Source: Gammaproteobacteria bacterium (GTDB lineage: Bacteria; Pseudomonadota; Gammaproteobacteria; JAURND01). From it: DNA of 57,758 nucleotides. Below are positions 38,092 to 46,258 of the stretch, one piece after another. The position numbers and the translations under genes were made by a program. Each line of letters begins with the position of its first letter. Within the stretch, counting starts at the first letter, position 1. A model generated the notes under the pieces. That model saw nothing but the letters and a program-made list of their open reading frames with translations, had not been told where the DNA came from and searched no databases. The DNA lies in NCBI GenBank assembly GCA_035546635.1, contig DASZWJ010000039.1, forward strand, positions 1 through 57,758. The letters are read 5' to 3'.

Positions 38092-38200
38092 TAATATACG
38101 CCGGAACATCGATTAAGGCCTTGAAAACATTTTAATATTCTTTGATAGGGTGTTTTAGTGTTCTCATATTTACGGCGGTATTTAGCTTAATTTTATTTTA
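38090..38200 (-). pseudogene. Remnant of the DDE transposase found at 56882
   Basis: On the minus strand one frame reads AKYRRKYENTKTPYQRI, matching SKYRRKYEKAKTPYQRL of the transposase at the window's right end; the DNA 'tgatagggtgttttag' is also shared. Stop codons and frame shifts show decay. The remnant overlaps the stop codon and last codons of the TPR gene. Confidence 0.75.
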
Positions 38201-39084
38201 TCAGGTAGCGCTTTATCTACGACATATTCTGCAATAGTTGAATTCAACTGTGGAACAGCCAATAGTCCAAAACGGTTAAGAATATTCGCCAGCTTCTCCT
38301 TTTCTTGTTTATATGCTTCGTAAGATTTACCCATCTTTTTTTCAAAAAAATGTTTAGCATCCTGATGGTTTGGCTGTTTTTCTAATATAGCTAAACTAAT
38401 GGAGATAACTTCTTCATCAGTTCCAAGTTTATGTAGAACTTGTAATGCATAGGTTTGTTTAGGGTTATATTTTAGTGCAAGCCGCGCATCCTGCAAGGCC
38501 AAGTCGCCTTCTTCTAAAAAAACATATACATTACATCGAATATTATAGAAAAGTCCCTCTTCAGGATTAATTTCTATGGCTTTAGTAAAGTCTTGTAGCG
38601 CATCATAATATTGCAGCAAGTCGAAATATACTTTGCCTCGGCCATAATAAATTGTTGCATCTATAGTATTTAAAGATAATGCATGAGTATACGTCAATAG
38701 CGCGTTATGGTAATTAGATCTGCATAAATTTGGGTCACCATAGAGAGCTAAAGCTAAATACCCATCGCCTATGTGTCTGTGGTGCCTGGATTGTTCAAGT
38801 TGCGATAGTGTGGTATTTTTTAAAGATTTTCTATGTTCTTCTATGCTTTGTTCTGCTTTTTTCATTTTGTGGAGATCCATTTTTCTACTGGAAATCTGTG
38901 CGTAGAAAAGCTTTTCTCTCATTTTTATGCCTAATCTATGTTTATGATCTATGCGTAAAAGTTTGTTTATATTTAAGATGGCTTTAGGAATTTTTCCTTG
39001 TTCTTCATGGTGTATGGCTTGTTTGTAACATTCAAGGGGATCCTCAGTTTGAGATTTATTCGTGGTTTTTTTTTCTATCGACAT
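38182..39084 (-). CDS. Tetratricopeptide-repeat protein
   Basis: The 300-residue protein has an N-terminal helical part and TPR units at ~120-215: 'SNYHNALLTYTHALSLNTIDATIYYGRG', 'LQYYDALQDFTKAIEINPEEGLFYNIRC' and 'GDLALQDARLALKYNPKQTYAL'. There is no signal peptide, so it is probably cytoplasmic or secreted by a non-Sec route. TPR proteins are common among Dot/Icm effectors, but that is only contextual here. The last residues (DKIKLS) are encoded within the transposase remnant, so the original C-terminus may have been lost. Confidence 0.88.
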   Translation of the reverse strand: MSIEKKTTNKSQTEDPLECYKQAIHHEEQGKIPKAILNINKLLRIDHKHRLGIKMREKLFYAQISSRKMDLHKMKKAEQSIEEHRKSLKNTTLSQLEQSRHHRHIGDGYLALALYGDPNLCRSNYHNALLTYTHALSLNTIDATIYYGRGKVYFDLLQYYDALQDFTKAIEINPEEGLFYNIRCNVYVFLEEGDLALQDARLALKYNPKQTYALQVLHKLGTDEEVISISLAILEKQPNHQDAKHFFEKKMGKSYEAYKQEKEKLANILNRFGLLAVPQLNSTIAEYVVDKALPDKIKLS

Positions 39085-39279
39085 TATTTTTATTCCTAAA
39101 GTTTAACAGCCATATTTGGCGTTATGTTTAACTCCTTCTCCCATTTCGTTGAGGATTCCCTTCGGTCACAGACGGAAGAAAAGAGTTAAAAATTTATGCA
39201 ACAACGCCACCTTGTCTTGCAACTTTTCACACTTTACAGTAGGTGAAAGTAGTTGCAATCAAATTTGTGCTCATGACCT

Positions 39280-41751
39280 TTAAGATATAGCCAAAATTAA
39301 ATTGTTCTTAGAGGCTTCTAGCTCAGAACCATCCCGTTCTAAAGGAGGGATCAATTTAATATTAATACTTGGCTCCGAATACCTGCGCTGAAACATTGCC
39401 GGTCCAGTACTAGATGCGATTGCAGAAAGAGACAAGCTGCGCTTTTCTCTGCTGGGTAAAAGAATTAATTTATCTTTAGCTTCAGGAACCTCAGGTGGTT
39501 CGGACAGAACTAAAGAATTTTCTTTAGCTTCTTTTTTTTCTTTAACAGTTGTTTCCTGGAAATTATCTGTCAAAAATACCGGATTATCTGTTTTCGATAA
39601 TATATTACTTTCATCCAAAAAAGTGAATTCTGCTACATGCTGGATATCAGTAAATGATTTAGAACGTTCTATATCAAAAGCAGCCTTCTTGTCTTGTAAA
39701 TCTTTCGGTTTTTCTTCTATGAAAATATGTTTAGCAATATCTTTATTATCTGTTAAAGCTTCAGGTTTGCTCTGAAGCAATACTTGAGAAATAAGCCGTC
39801 GTTCTTCGGCTGGTTTCTGCGAGAAAGGAGCTGCAGATAGTTTTTGTCCCGGAATTAATCCATTGAATAGACCGGAATCATATAAAAAACTCAAACGTGA
39901 ATCACGACTGTCGCTAGATGATCCCGTGCCATACCAGGCTCGATAAGGTCCTTCTCCTTTAAGAAAACGCAGAGCTTCTTGCTGAATGGTGGCTAGATCA
40001 TGTTTGCTTATTTCTAAGAGATTTTTTATGAATAATTCAGTAGTTTTTCTGCTTTGAATTTTTAAAATGCTACGTTCACCTAAGTAAGCATAAGCAGCAC
40101 TCAATGCTTTAACGAGTGGTGATTTGGCTTTTAAAGTTTCAGAAAGTGGGAGTGCTTTGGCTGCAGCTAATTTTTCATGAAGCGACGCTTGAAATACTGT
40201 ATCAAATTTATAACGCAGCAAAGGTTTGGCAGTTATCATGCCAATTTGAGGATCCGCATGATGCTCTATGCAGGTTTTCACCAGTGACGTATCTTCTGCT
40301 TTAACAGCACAAAGTAATGCTAAATTTGGATCTGCACCAAGCTGTAAACATTTTCTTATTGCAGATCGATTTTGCTCTTTGAAGGCATGAAGTAATGCTA
40401 AATTTGGATCTGCGCCCTTTTCGATTAGTAGCGCTATGCCAGGTTCAAAATTTCCTTTTATCGCTAGACTAAGCGGTGTTGCCCCATTAATGATAATATT
40501 GGGGTCAGCGTCATGATCTAATAGTGTTTTTAAGCTATTTAAACTTTTATAGCCAATAGCTATGCTCAATGGAGCGAGTTTAATTTTTTCCCTATTATTT
40601 TTATAAGGAAACTTATCCTCGGTGACCAAATTGACTTTGGCTCCCAATTGTATGAGTACCTCCATCGCTTGGATATTGTCGGAAGTAGCAACAAGCAGTA
40701 ATGGCGTCCAACCTCCTTTATCAGGTAAATTGATATGAGTTACTTCTGTTTTGATTTTTTGAGGATTGATCTTGGCTAAATATTCTGGAGCATATTTAGC
40801 TAAGGCATGCAGACCCCAACCATCCAAAACATATTGCGGGTTCTGCATTAAAAGTCGCTGGTAATGTTTAAAAGATGGGGGGAAGTTAACCTTTTTTCCA
40901 ACAGTTTTTTTATCTAAGGCACCAGAGGGCAGGTCGGATTCCAGTGAATCTGAAAGTGAAGAACCTTTTTTGTCTGGTGTTTCTGATAAAGTTGTTTCAG
41001 GTTTGATCCCTAACTTACAATATTCAAACGTAATATCTGCCCCTAATATATTTTTTATTTCCTTAAGTAGATCTTTCATGCCTGCTTTTGTGTCCTTAAA
41101 TATTTTAGCTTTATTATCTGCATAGTTAGGATCATAAAAAGACCATTCTTGGGTTTTTGGATTATAACTCAATTCGCAAGCATGCGGTGTAAAACCTGAA
41201 CTTGATAATAAACATATATTCTCTTCTAGCGCTTTTTTTGTCGCAGGCTGACTTAAATCATCTGCAGATAAAATACCATGGCCTGTTGCTACATAGGTTT
41301 TATTTGGTATCAGAGTTTTCTTGCCATCTGATAGTTCAAAATTCCCATTTTTACGGAATGCATCAATCTGTATTGGTGGACTTAGATAAGGAACTAGAAC
41401 TTGAGAAGAGTGATTTAAAAAAATATAATTGATAGCTCGATTGAAAACAGTTTCAAGACTGATTGAAGCGGGTTCTTTTTTATCTTTACTTGCGAGTTCG
41501 GCGCCCTTTAGAACATATTGGCGTTCAAGCGATTGTGGGCGTTCATCCCAGGCGGTGATTTTTGCCAATACATCTTCCCACCATTCCAGCTTGCCGGTTG
41601 TACGCATCGCGCCGCGGCAAAGAGAAAAACCAAAACATAAGCCAGATACGCGTGGATTGGTTTCTAATTCTTTAGCCAGTCTAAGACTTTCCGAATTTTT
41701 TTGAAGTTTTAAAAATGTTATAAATTTCTTTATTAATACAGTTTGCGCCAC
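39280..41751 (-). CDS. Putative C58-like (YopT/AvrPphB-type) cysteine protease fused to ankyrin repeats
   Basis: About 823 residues from GTG at 41751 (TTG at 41757 is an alternative; the first ATG would remove the Cys). Residues ~30-240 contain Cys39 in 'SGLCFGFSLCRGAM', His190 in 'GFTPHACELSYNPKTQEW' and Asp207 in 'SFYDPNYAD'. The order Cys-His-Asp, the 17-residue His-Asp spacing and 'FxDPN' match papain-like C58 proteases. Ankyrin repeats follow at ~345-505 ('GWTPLLLVATSDNIQAMEVL', 'NGATPLSLAIKGNFEPGIAL', 'KGADPN', 'LGADPN'). The last ~250 residues are charged and disordered. A host-acting effector is inferred; the protease assignment needs a profile search. Confidence 0.75.
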   Translation of the reverse strand: MAQTVLIKKFITFLKLQKNSESLRLAKELETNPRVSGLCFGFSLCRGAMRTTGKLEWWEDVLAKITAWDERPQSLERQYVLKGAELASKDKKEPASISLETVFNRAINYIFLNHSSQVLVPYLSPPIQIDAFRKNGNFELSDGKKTLIPNKTYVATGHGILSADDLSQPATKKALEENICLLSSSGFTPHACELSYNPKTQEWSFYDPNYADNKAKIFKDTKAGMKDLLKEIKNILGADITFEYCKLGIKPETTLSETPDKKGSSLSDSLESDLPSGALDKKTVGKKVNFPPSFKHYQRLLMQNPQYVLDGWGLHALAKYAPEYLAKINPQKIKTEVTHINLPDKGGWTPLLLVATSDNIQAMEVLIQLGAKVNLVTEDKFPYKNNREKIKLAPLSIAIGYKSLNSLKTLLDHDADPNIIINGATPLSLAIKGNFEPGIALLIEKGADPNLALLHAFKEQNRSAIRKCLQLGADPNLALLCAVKAEDTSLVKTCIEHHADPQIGMITAKPLLRYKFDTVFQASLHEKLAAAKALPLSETLKAKSPLVKALSAAYAYLGERSILKIQSRKTTELFIKNLLEISKHDLATIQQEALRFLKGEGPYRAWYGTGSSSDSRDSRLSFLYDSGLFNGLIPGQKLSAAPFSQKPAEERRLISQVLLQSKPEALTDNKDIAKHIFIEEKPKDLQDKKAAFDIERSKSFTDIQHVAEFTFLDESNILSKTDNPVFLTDNFQETTVKEKKEAKENSLVLSEPPEVPEAKDKLILLPSREKRSLSLSAIASSTGPAMFQRRYSEPSINIKLIPPLERDGSELEASKNNLILAIS

Positions 41752-42121
41752 TACCAACCCAACCTAAAATTACATTAAATTATCATTTTTCTATGGTAAC
41801 TGATTTAGATTAAGTGAATATTAAATAAAAATTATCGAAAGTCTAGCAATGACGGCCACAGGACACTTAAATGTCATTTAATTAAAATGGTTATAAATGT
41901 AACCGGTTGATACCTAGCCTGTGGCTGGGAGTAGGCTAATACAAGACCCGCAAGGGGAATCTACCTGTCTTGGGATATATGCTGGTTTTCTTGCCGCTAG
42001 CATTTGTTACACTATAGAGGTTATTTATGTGTTGCCAATGCTGAAACTCTTCCAGTTTAAATAACTGGCTTTGTCGTTTCATAGCCTTAAAGTAACAAAA
42101 ATGCAATAAATGTTTTGTATA
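41752..42121. other. Intergenic region, no gene seen
   Basis: A+T-rich near both ends; the middle (~41910-42010) is more G+C-rich with 'acaagacccgcaaggggaatctacctgtcttg', which can fold via CAAGAC/GTCTTG. It could be a small RNA or decayed coding sequence; nothing firm. Confidence 0.35.
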
Positions 42122-42607
42122 TTAGAAATCGCAAGTAACCGTTTCGTAATACTTAATATTATTTACAGCAGATTCAAGTGCCTTTAACGCGCTTTTATCA
42201 CGGTTACGACGATTAACATAGTCTTTTAAAGTTGCAACTTTAAGTGATTCTAAATCTTCTTCGAAACTTTCTTTTGTGTGCTTAGGGACAGTGAATTCAC
42301 CTAATTGTTTTGAATAATTTTTAATTTTTTTTAAATTTTCATCAAGAACCTCGTCATTATTTCCATAATTAAGCAATTTTTGTATTTTGTTGAGACATAG
42401 CTTGATTTTTGTCCATAATTCACTGATAGTTTTCTCTGATTGTTTACTCTCTTGTGTTGATGTTTTCTCATGCTGTTTCAAATGATCTTCAATGAATGTA
42501 AATTTTTTCCAGGCGGGATCAAACTGTATTTTTGGTTTTGTATCAGAAAGCTCGCTGGTACTGTAAGAGTTAAGTAATCGATGATATTCTTCGCTCATAG
42601 TATTCAT
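42122..42607 (-). CDS. Small coiled-coil protein, unknown function
   Basis: The 161-residue, Lys/Glu-rich protein is helical with no signal peptide or membrane span. It opens MNTMSEEYHRLLNSYST and contains 'WTKIKLCLNKIQKLLNYGN'. An AGAGG site lies 2 bp before the first ATG and 11 bp before the second, so Met4 (42598) could be the true start. I do not recognise the family. A+T-rich composition and style resemble the accessory effector-like genes. Confidence 0.65.
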   Translation of the reverse strand: MNTMSEEYHRLLNSYSTSELSDTKPKIQFDPAWKKFTFIEDHLKQHEKTSTQESKQSEKTISELWTKIKLCLNKIQKLLNYGNNDEVLDENLKKIKNYSKQLGEFTVPKHTKESFEEDLESLKVATLKDYVNRRNRDKSALKALESAVNNIKYYETVTCDF

Positions 42608-42811
42608 TACCTCTGTAAATATAAAATTATTATCATTTGCTTATAGAAGCAGCTTCTTACATCAAATCAGAAGAAGTCAAATTATTATGAAAGATATCTC
42701 TAGAATATTAAGGAAATATTAGTTTTTGAAAAGTTTAGCTGAGGCGCTCGGCACTAAACAAAAAATACTGTCATTGGCGTGCAAGTGGGGACAAATTGGA
42801 TTGATAAGGCA

Positions 42812-43408
42812 CTACTTAATCCCAAGCTCCTGACAAGCTTGCTTAATAGTCTTATCTTTCCAATAGCGAGCATAATTATCCATAGTCATTAAGCTGCGCG
42901 AAGATGGCATGCGGTCGATGTATAAATTCCCCTGCAAGTGATCGATCTCATGCTGTAATATGCGAGCATACCAGCCGCGGGCTTTGATGGTGATGGGTTG
43001 GGCATGTTCGTTTAAGCAAGTGACGGTTACGGCGCGAGCGCGGGGTGTTAATCCGATCAATCCAGCCATACTTAGGCATGCTTCAAAAAATTCGGCGGGT
43101 GCTGATTCTTCTTCCAGCATGAGTTTGGGGTTGATAATGACATGAAAGGGTACGGGAACGCGTTCGCGTTCTGCCACAAATTCAGGGGGTAAGTTTTGGG
43201 TATATTCCGGGCGGTCTTCAATGACGGCTAGTTGTAGTGGTTCACCGATCTGTGGTGCGGCTAAGCCAACGCCGGGGGCATCACGTAAGGTATTTTGCAT
43301 GAGAAGGATTAATGTCTGAACATAGGGACTGGTGATTTCTTCAGGAGTGAGTTCGCGTGCCCTTTGGCGTAACACGGGTTCGCCGGTTTGCAGGATTTTT
43401 AGTTTCAT
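42812..43408 (-). CDS. def: Peptide deformylase
   Basis: Metalloenzyme removing the formyl group from nascent N-terminal Met. From ATG at 43408 the product is 198 residues with motif 1 'GVGLAAPQIG' (46-55), motif 2 'EACLSM' (Cys111; usually EGCLS) and motif 3 'QHEIDHLQG' (His153, Glu154, His157), i.e. a complete metal site. A 52-codon upstream extension of the frame lacks conservation. It is transcribed alone; fmt is not adjacent, unlike in many bacteria. Confidence 0.95.
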   Translation of the reverse strand: MKLKILQTGEPVLRQRARELTPEEITSPYVQTLILLMQNTLRDAPGVGLAAPQIGEPLQLAVIEDRPEYTQNLPPEFVAERERVPVPFHVIINPKLMLEEESAPAEFFEACLSMAGLIGLTPRARAVTVTCLNEHAQPITIKARGWYARILQHEIDHLQGNLYIDRMPSSRSLMTMDNYARYWKDKTIKQACQELGIK

Positions 43409-43592
43409 AATGCGGGTCTTGATGGGTTTAAAGGTTGAAGTATCGGGTTGATAAAGAATACGAAGGTGGAAAATCTTGGATATTCTAGTAATGTATTGGA
43501 CTATTAGCAATTGCGGGTTGGTAAGTTTGTAGATGATCTTTGGCTTAAGAGAGGGAAGCAGCATATAATCAGTCTTCTAAAGACGCCACCAC

Positions 43593-43626
43593 ATGCACGT
43601 CGTGCCGGGACGACGTGCATTTTTTA
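43593..43626. repeat. Family B hairpin upstream of csaA
   Basis: ATGCACGTCGT-GCCGGG-ACGACGTGCAT is a perfect 11-bp stem followed by TTTTTT on the plus strand. It looks like a Rho-independent terminator, but no plus-strand gene ends here; it may terminate read-through or be a parked repeat copy. Confidence 0.75.
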
Positions 43627-43676
43627 ATTTTCGCGCCAGCGAGTAGTTACGTAATTTTTAAACCAGGAAAGTAAAG

Positions 43677-44009
43677 ATGATTATCCCCTATGAAACTTTT
43701 GAAAAAATCGATATGCGATCTGGAACTGTGGTCAAAGTTGAAGCTTTTCCTCGTGCCAGAAAACCCGCTTTTAAAATCTGGGTTGATTTTGGTGAGCTGG
43801 GTGTGAAAAAAACTTCTGCGCAAGTAACTGCGCGTTATACCCTCGAGTCTTTGCTGGGCAAACAGGTGGTGGGTTGTGTCAATCTGACTCCTAAGAATGT
43901 CGCTGGTTTTACATCGGAATTTTTATTATTGGGTGTGGCGGATGAAGATGATGCGATTTGTTTGCTGAGTTTTGATTGTAGCGTTCCTAATGGAAAGCGG
44001 GTTATGTAA
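43677..44009 (+). CDS. csaA: CsaA-like tRNA-binding OB-fold protein
   Basis: The 110-residue protein is a stand-alone EMAP/Trbp-type OB domain: 'FEKIDMRSGTVVKVEAFPRARKPAFKIWVDFGELGVKKTSAQVT', with 'YTLESLLGKQVVGCVNLTPKNVAGFTSEFLLLG' after it. Such proteins bind tRNA or unfolded protein; CsaA was described as a secretion-linked chaperone in Bacillus. GGAAAG precedes the ATG by 9 bp. A perfect 19-bp hairpin lies right after its stop. Confidence 0.9.
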   Translation: MIIPYETFEKIDMRSGTVVKVEAFPRARKPAFKIWVDFGELGVKKTSAQVTARYTLESLLGKQVVGCVNLTPKNVAGFTSEFLLLGVADEDDAICLLSFDCSVPNGKRVM

Positions 44010-44012
44010 ATT

Positions 44013-44061
44013 CCGTGACTTTTTCCCTTCTTTCACAAGGGGAGAAGGGAAAAAGTCACGG
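44013..44061. repeat. Perfect 19-bp-stem hairpin (family A core) between csaA and ybiT
   Basis: CCGTGACTTTTTCCCTTCT and its exact reverse complement are separated by 11 bases containing the family A spacer (CACAAGG). It has no trailing T-run, so transcription may pass into ybiT. Confidence 0.85.
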
Positions 44062-44110
44062 TTATGAAGAAAATGTGATTCATCTTCACTTAGTAAAGGG
44101 TATTAAAACC

Positions 44111-45730
44111 ATGCTAGATATACGTGATTTAAGCTTAAATTTTGGGCAAAGAATATTATTTAAAGATGTAGACCTGATGTTGCTGCCTAACCAACGTTAC
44201 GGTGTGGTGGGGCCCAATGGTGCAGGCAAATCGACTTTTTTGCGCCTCTTGGCCGGCGAAGAAACGCCTAATGAGGGTACGGTAGATAAACCGAAAACAA
44301 TGACGGTGGGGATTCTCAAGCAGGATCATTTTCTCTATGAACATGATCGTGTGGTCGATGTGGTCATCAAAGGCAATACTGAATTATGGGCGGCGCAAGT
44401 GGAAAAAGAACACCTTCTACATAAACCCCATTTGACCGAAGAAGATGGCTACCGCTTGGGGACGCTTGAGGAAATTATTTTGCATCATGAAGGCTATGAT
44501 GCTGAAGCTGTGGCACAACGGCTTTTGGTCGGTCTTGGTATTTCCGAAAAATACCATTTTGGTCCGCTGAATGCCTTATCAGGTGGCTATAAATTACGGG
44601 TATTGTTGGCGCAGGTGTTATTTCAGAAGCCGGATATCATGTTGCTGGACGAACCGACTAACCATTTAGATATTGTGTCCATTGATTGGCTGGAAGATTT
44701 TTTAATCCAGGAGTTTAAAGGATTGCTGGTGTTTGTCTCACATGATCGGGAATTTCTGAATAATCTGTCTACACATATTCTGGATGTCGATTATAAAACC
44801 ATTACCGAATACCCAGGTAATTATGATTATTTTCTCAAAGCCAAGGAAGAAACTTTACGTTTGTTGCAACAGGAATTGCAACACAAAGAAAAACAAATTG
44901 CCCACCTACAAAGCTTTGTCGATCGTTTCCGAGCATCTGCCAATCGTTCTCGCCAGGCACAATCGCGTCTTAAAATGATTGAGCGCATTGAATTACCTGA
45001 TATCAAAGACTCAGAGATTATGAAGCCATTTTTTCGTCTGCAGCCAGAGAAGCCCTCAGGTAAAACGGTGTTAAAAGTTGAACATATTGGCAAACAATTC
45101 GATGAGCGCGTATTGTTGAAAGATATTGCTTTCAGTTTGCAACGAGGAGATAAATGCGCTGTGATTGGCGCCAATGGCATTGGTAAATCGACGTTGTTAA
45201 AAATTTTGTTGCAAGAAGTGAAAGCCGATCACGGTCATTATGAATGGAGTGAAACGGTAAAGGTAGGTTATTTTGCGCAGGATTATCGTGTGCAGTTGCC
45301 GAAAGAGGTGACGGTGTGGGAATGGCTGGAAAATCGAGTGAATGCGCCTTCTCAGGAAATCAGAAATGTTTTAGGGCAGGTGTTGTTTCGTGGACAGGAT
45401 GTGGAAAAGAAAATTGCCGTTTTGAGCGGTGGAGAATCTGCACGCTTGGTGCTGGCAAGTTTAATTTTACAGAAAAATAATGTGCTGGTGCTGGATGAAC
45501 CGACGAATCATTTGGATATGGAATCGATTGAAGCCTTGATGGAGGCCTTGCATAAGTTTCCGGGTGCGGTGTTATTTGTCAGCCATAATCGTTATTTTAT
45601 CGATCATGTGGCAACACGGGTGATTGCGTTAACTGAAAAAGGCGGAGTGCGGAATTATTTAGGAAATTATCATGATTATCTGGCGCAATATGGCAAGGAT
45701 TATCTGGCGCGGATCGGAAGTCCGCGTTAA
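44111..45730 (+). CDS. ybiT: ABC-F family ATPase YbiT
   Basis: ABC-F proteins act on the ribosome, tuning elongation at difficult sequences. From ATG at 44111 (MLDIRDLSLNFGQRILF) the product has 539 residues and two ATPase cassettes: Walker A 'GPNGAGKST' and 'GANGIGKST', signatures 'LSGGYKLRV' and 'LSGGESARL', Walker B 'MLLDEPTNHLD' and 'LVLDEPTNHLD'. The interdomain linker (~245-310) is the helical P-site tRNA-interacting motif. There is no transmembrane domain. A 32-codon upstream frame is translated repeat DNA and is not part of the gene. Confidence 0.95.
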   Translation: MLDIRDLSLNFGQRILFKDVDLMLLPNQRYGVVGPNGAGKSTFLRLLAGEETPNEGTVDKPKTMTVGILKQDHFLYEHDRVVDVVIKGNTELWAAQVEKEHLLHKPHLTEEDGYRLGTLEEIILHHEGYDAEAVAQRLLVGLGISEKYHFGPLNALSGGYKLRVLLAQVLFQKPDIMLLDEPTNHLDIVSIDWLEDFLIQEFKGLLVFVSHDREFLNNLSTHILDVDYKTITEYPGNYDYFLKAKEETLRLLQQELQHKEKQIAHLQSFVDRFRASANRSRQAQSRLKMIERIELPDIKDSEIMKPFFRLQPEKPSGKTVLKVEHIGKQFDERVLLKDIAFSLQRGDKCAVIGANGIGKSTLLKILLQEVKADHGHYEWSETVKVGYFAQDYRVQLPKEVTVWEWLENRVNAPSQEIRNVLGQVLFRGQDVEKKIAVLSGGESARLVLASLILQKNNVLVLDEPTNHLDMESIEALMEALHKFPGAVLFVSHNRYFIDHVATRVIALTEKGGVRNYLGNYHDYLAQYGKDYLARIGSPR

Positions 45731-45749
45731 TAAATTTGCTGCTTTCGAC

Positions 45750-45781
45750 TCCCCCCTCTTTGAAAAAGAGGGAAGGGGGAT
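45750..45781. terminator. Hairpin terminator after ybiT
   Basis: CCCCCCTCTTTGAAAAAGAGGGAAGGGGG folds into a strong stem, bounded by TTTATAAAG. It resembles the family C core (CCCCCTTTTTCAAAGGGGG) and separates ybiT from a convergent small gene whose stop overlaps its edge. Confidence 0.65.
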
Positions 45782-46006
45782 TTATAAAGTTTTAGTTTGA
45801 GATTTAAAGCTATCCATCACTGTCGATAATGAATCTGTCAGTTGATGTATGAGAGAATTGAAGATTCCTTGAATTTTAGCGAAAAAGGAGTGTATGGTAT
45901 TAATAATGCCAGATAAATAGGAACCGCCAGGGATGTCTGCCAGAATATCAGGATAAAATGATAGTACGATAATGGCAATAATCGCCAGATAGATGATTTT
46001 TTTCAA
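45782..46006 (-). CDS. Small membrane-anchored or secreted protein
   Basis: The 74-residue product MKKIIYLAIIAIIVLSFYPD... has an N-terminal hydrophobic helix (residues 4-18) that could be an uncleaved anchor or signal peptide, followed by an amphipathic helix 'IINTIHSFFAKIQGIFNSLIHQL' and a polar tail. I do not recognise it. Its promoter side holds A+T-rich DNA and a repeat cluster. Length and composition fit a real small protein, but only moderately. Confidence 0.6.
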   Translation of the reverse strand: MKKIIYLAIIAIIVLSFYPDILADIPGGSYLSGIINTIHSFFAKIQGIFNSLIHQLTDSLSTVMDSFKSQTKTL

Positions 46007-46127
46007 AGCCTTAGTTCCTATATTGCATTATGGCATAGTTTAATTTAGGTTTAATTATAAAGCACTTATCTTAATACAATATTAAGAAATATTTTCGATT
46101 TTCTTAAAAAAATACGCCTCCTTCTAG

Positions 46128-46205
46128 TGTCACACGCACCCTACTACGTCGTCCCGTGGCTTGTCTGCGGGACGATGTGGGAGGTTAATTGACGACAGAC
46201 CCTAG
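46128..46205. repeat. Composite repeat: inverted TAGTAGGGTGCGTGTG module, family B hairpin, ACGACAGACCCTA module
   Basis: CACACGCACCCTACTA is the reverse complement of the module at 13682, and GACGACAGACCCTA repeats the second module there. Between them ACGTCGTCCCG...CGGGACGATGT is a family B hairpin. It lies 54 bp upstream of yfcH. Confidence 0.65.
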
Positions 46206-46258
46206 GTGAGAAGGATTGATGCCGAGGGACGATTTAGTAATCTGCAAAGGGAGAAAAC

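Noticed and set aside
37062..38200. Direct repeat of the ssrA 3' end (attR) marking the island border
   Set aside because: By eye I found no second copy of CGATTCTCGCCGCCTCCACCA downstream, so the island's far end is not delimited.
44015..44110. N-terminal extension of YbiT (MTFSLLSQGEKGKSHG...)
   Set aside because: It is translated hairpin repeat DNA; the conserved ABC-F start MLDIRDLSLNF is at 44111.
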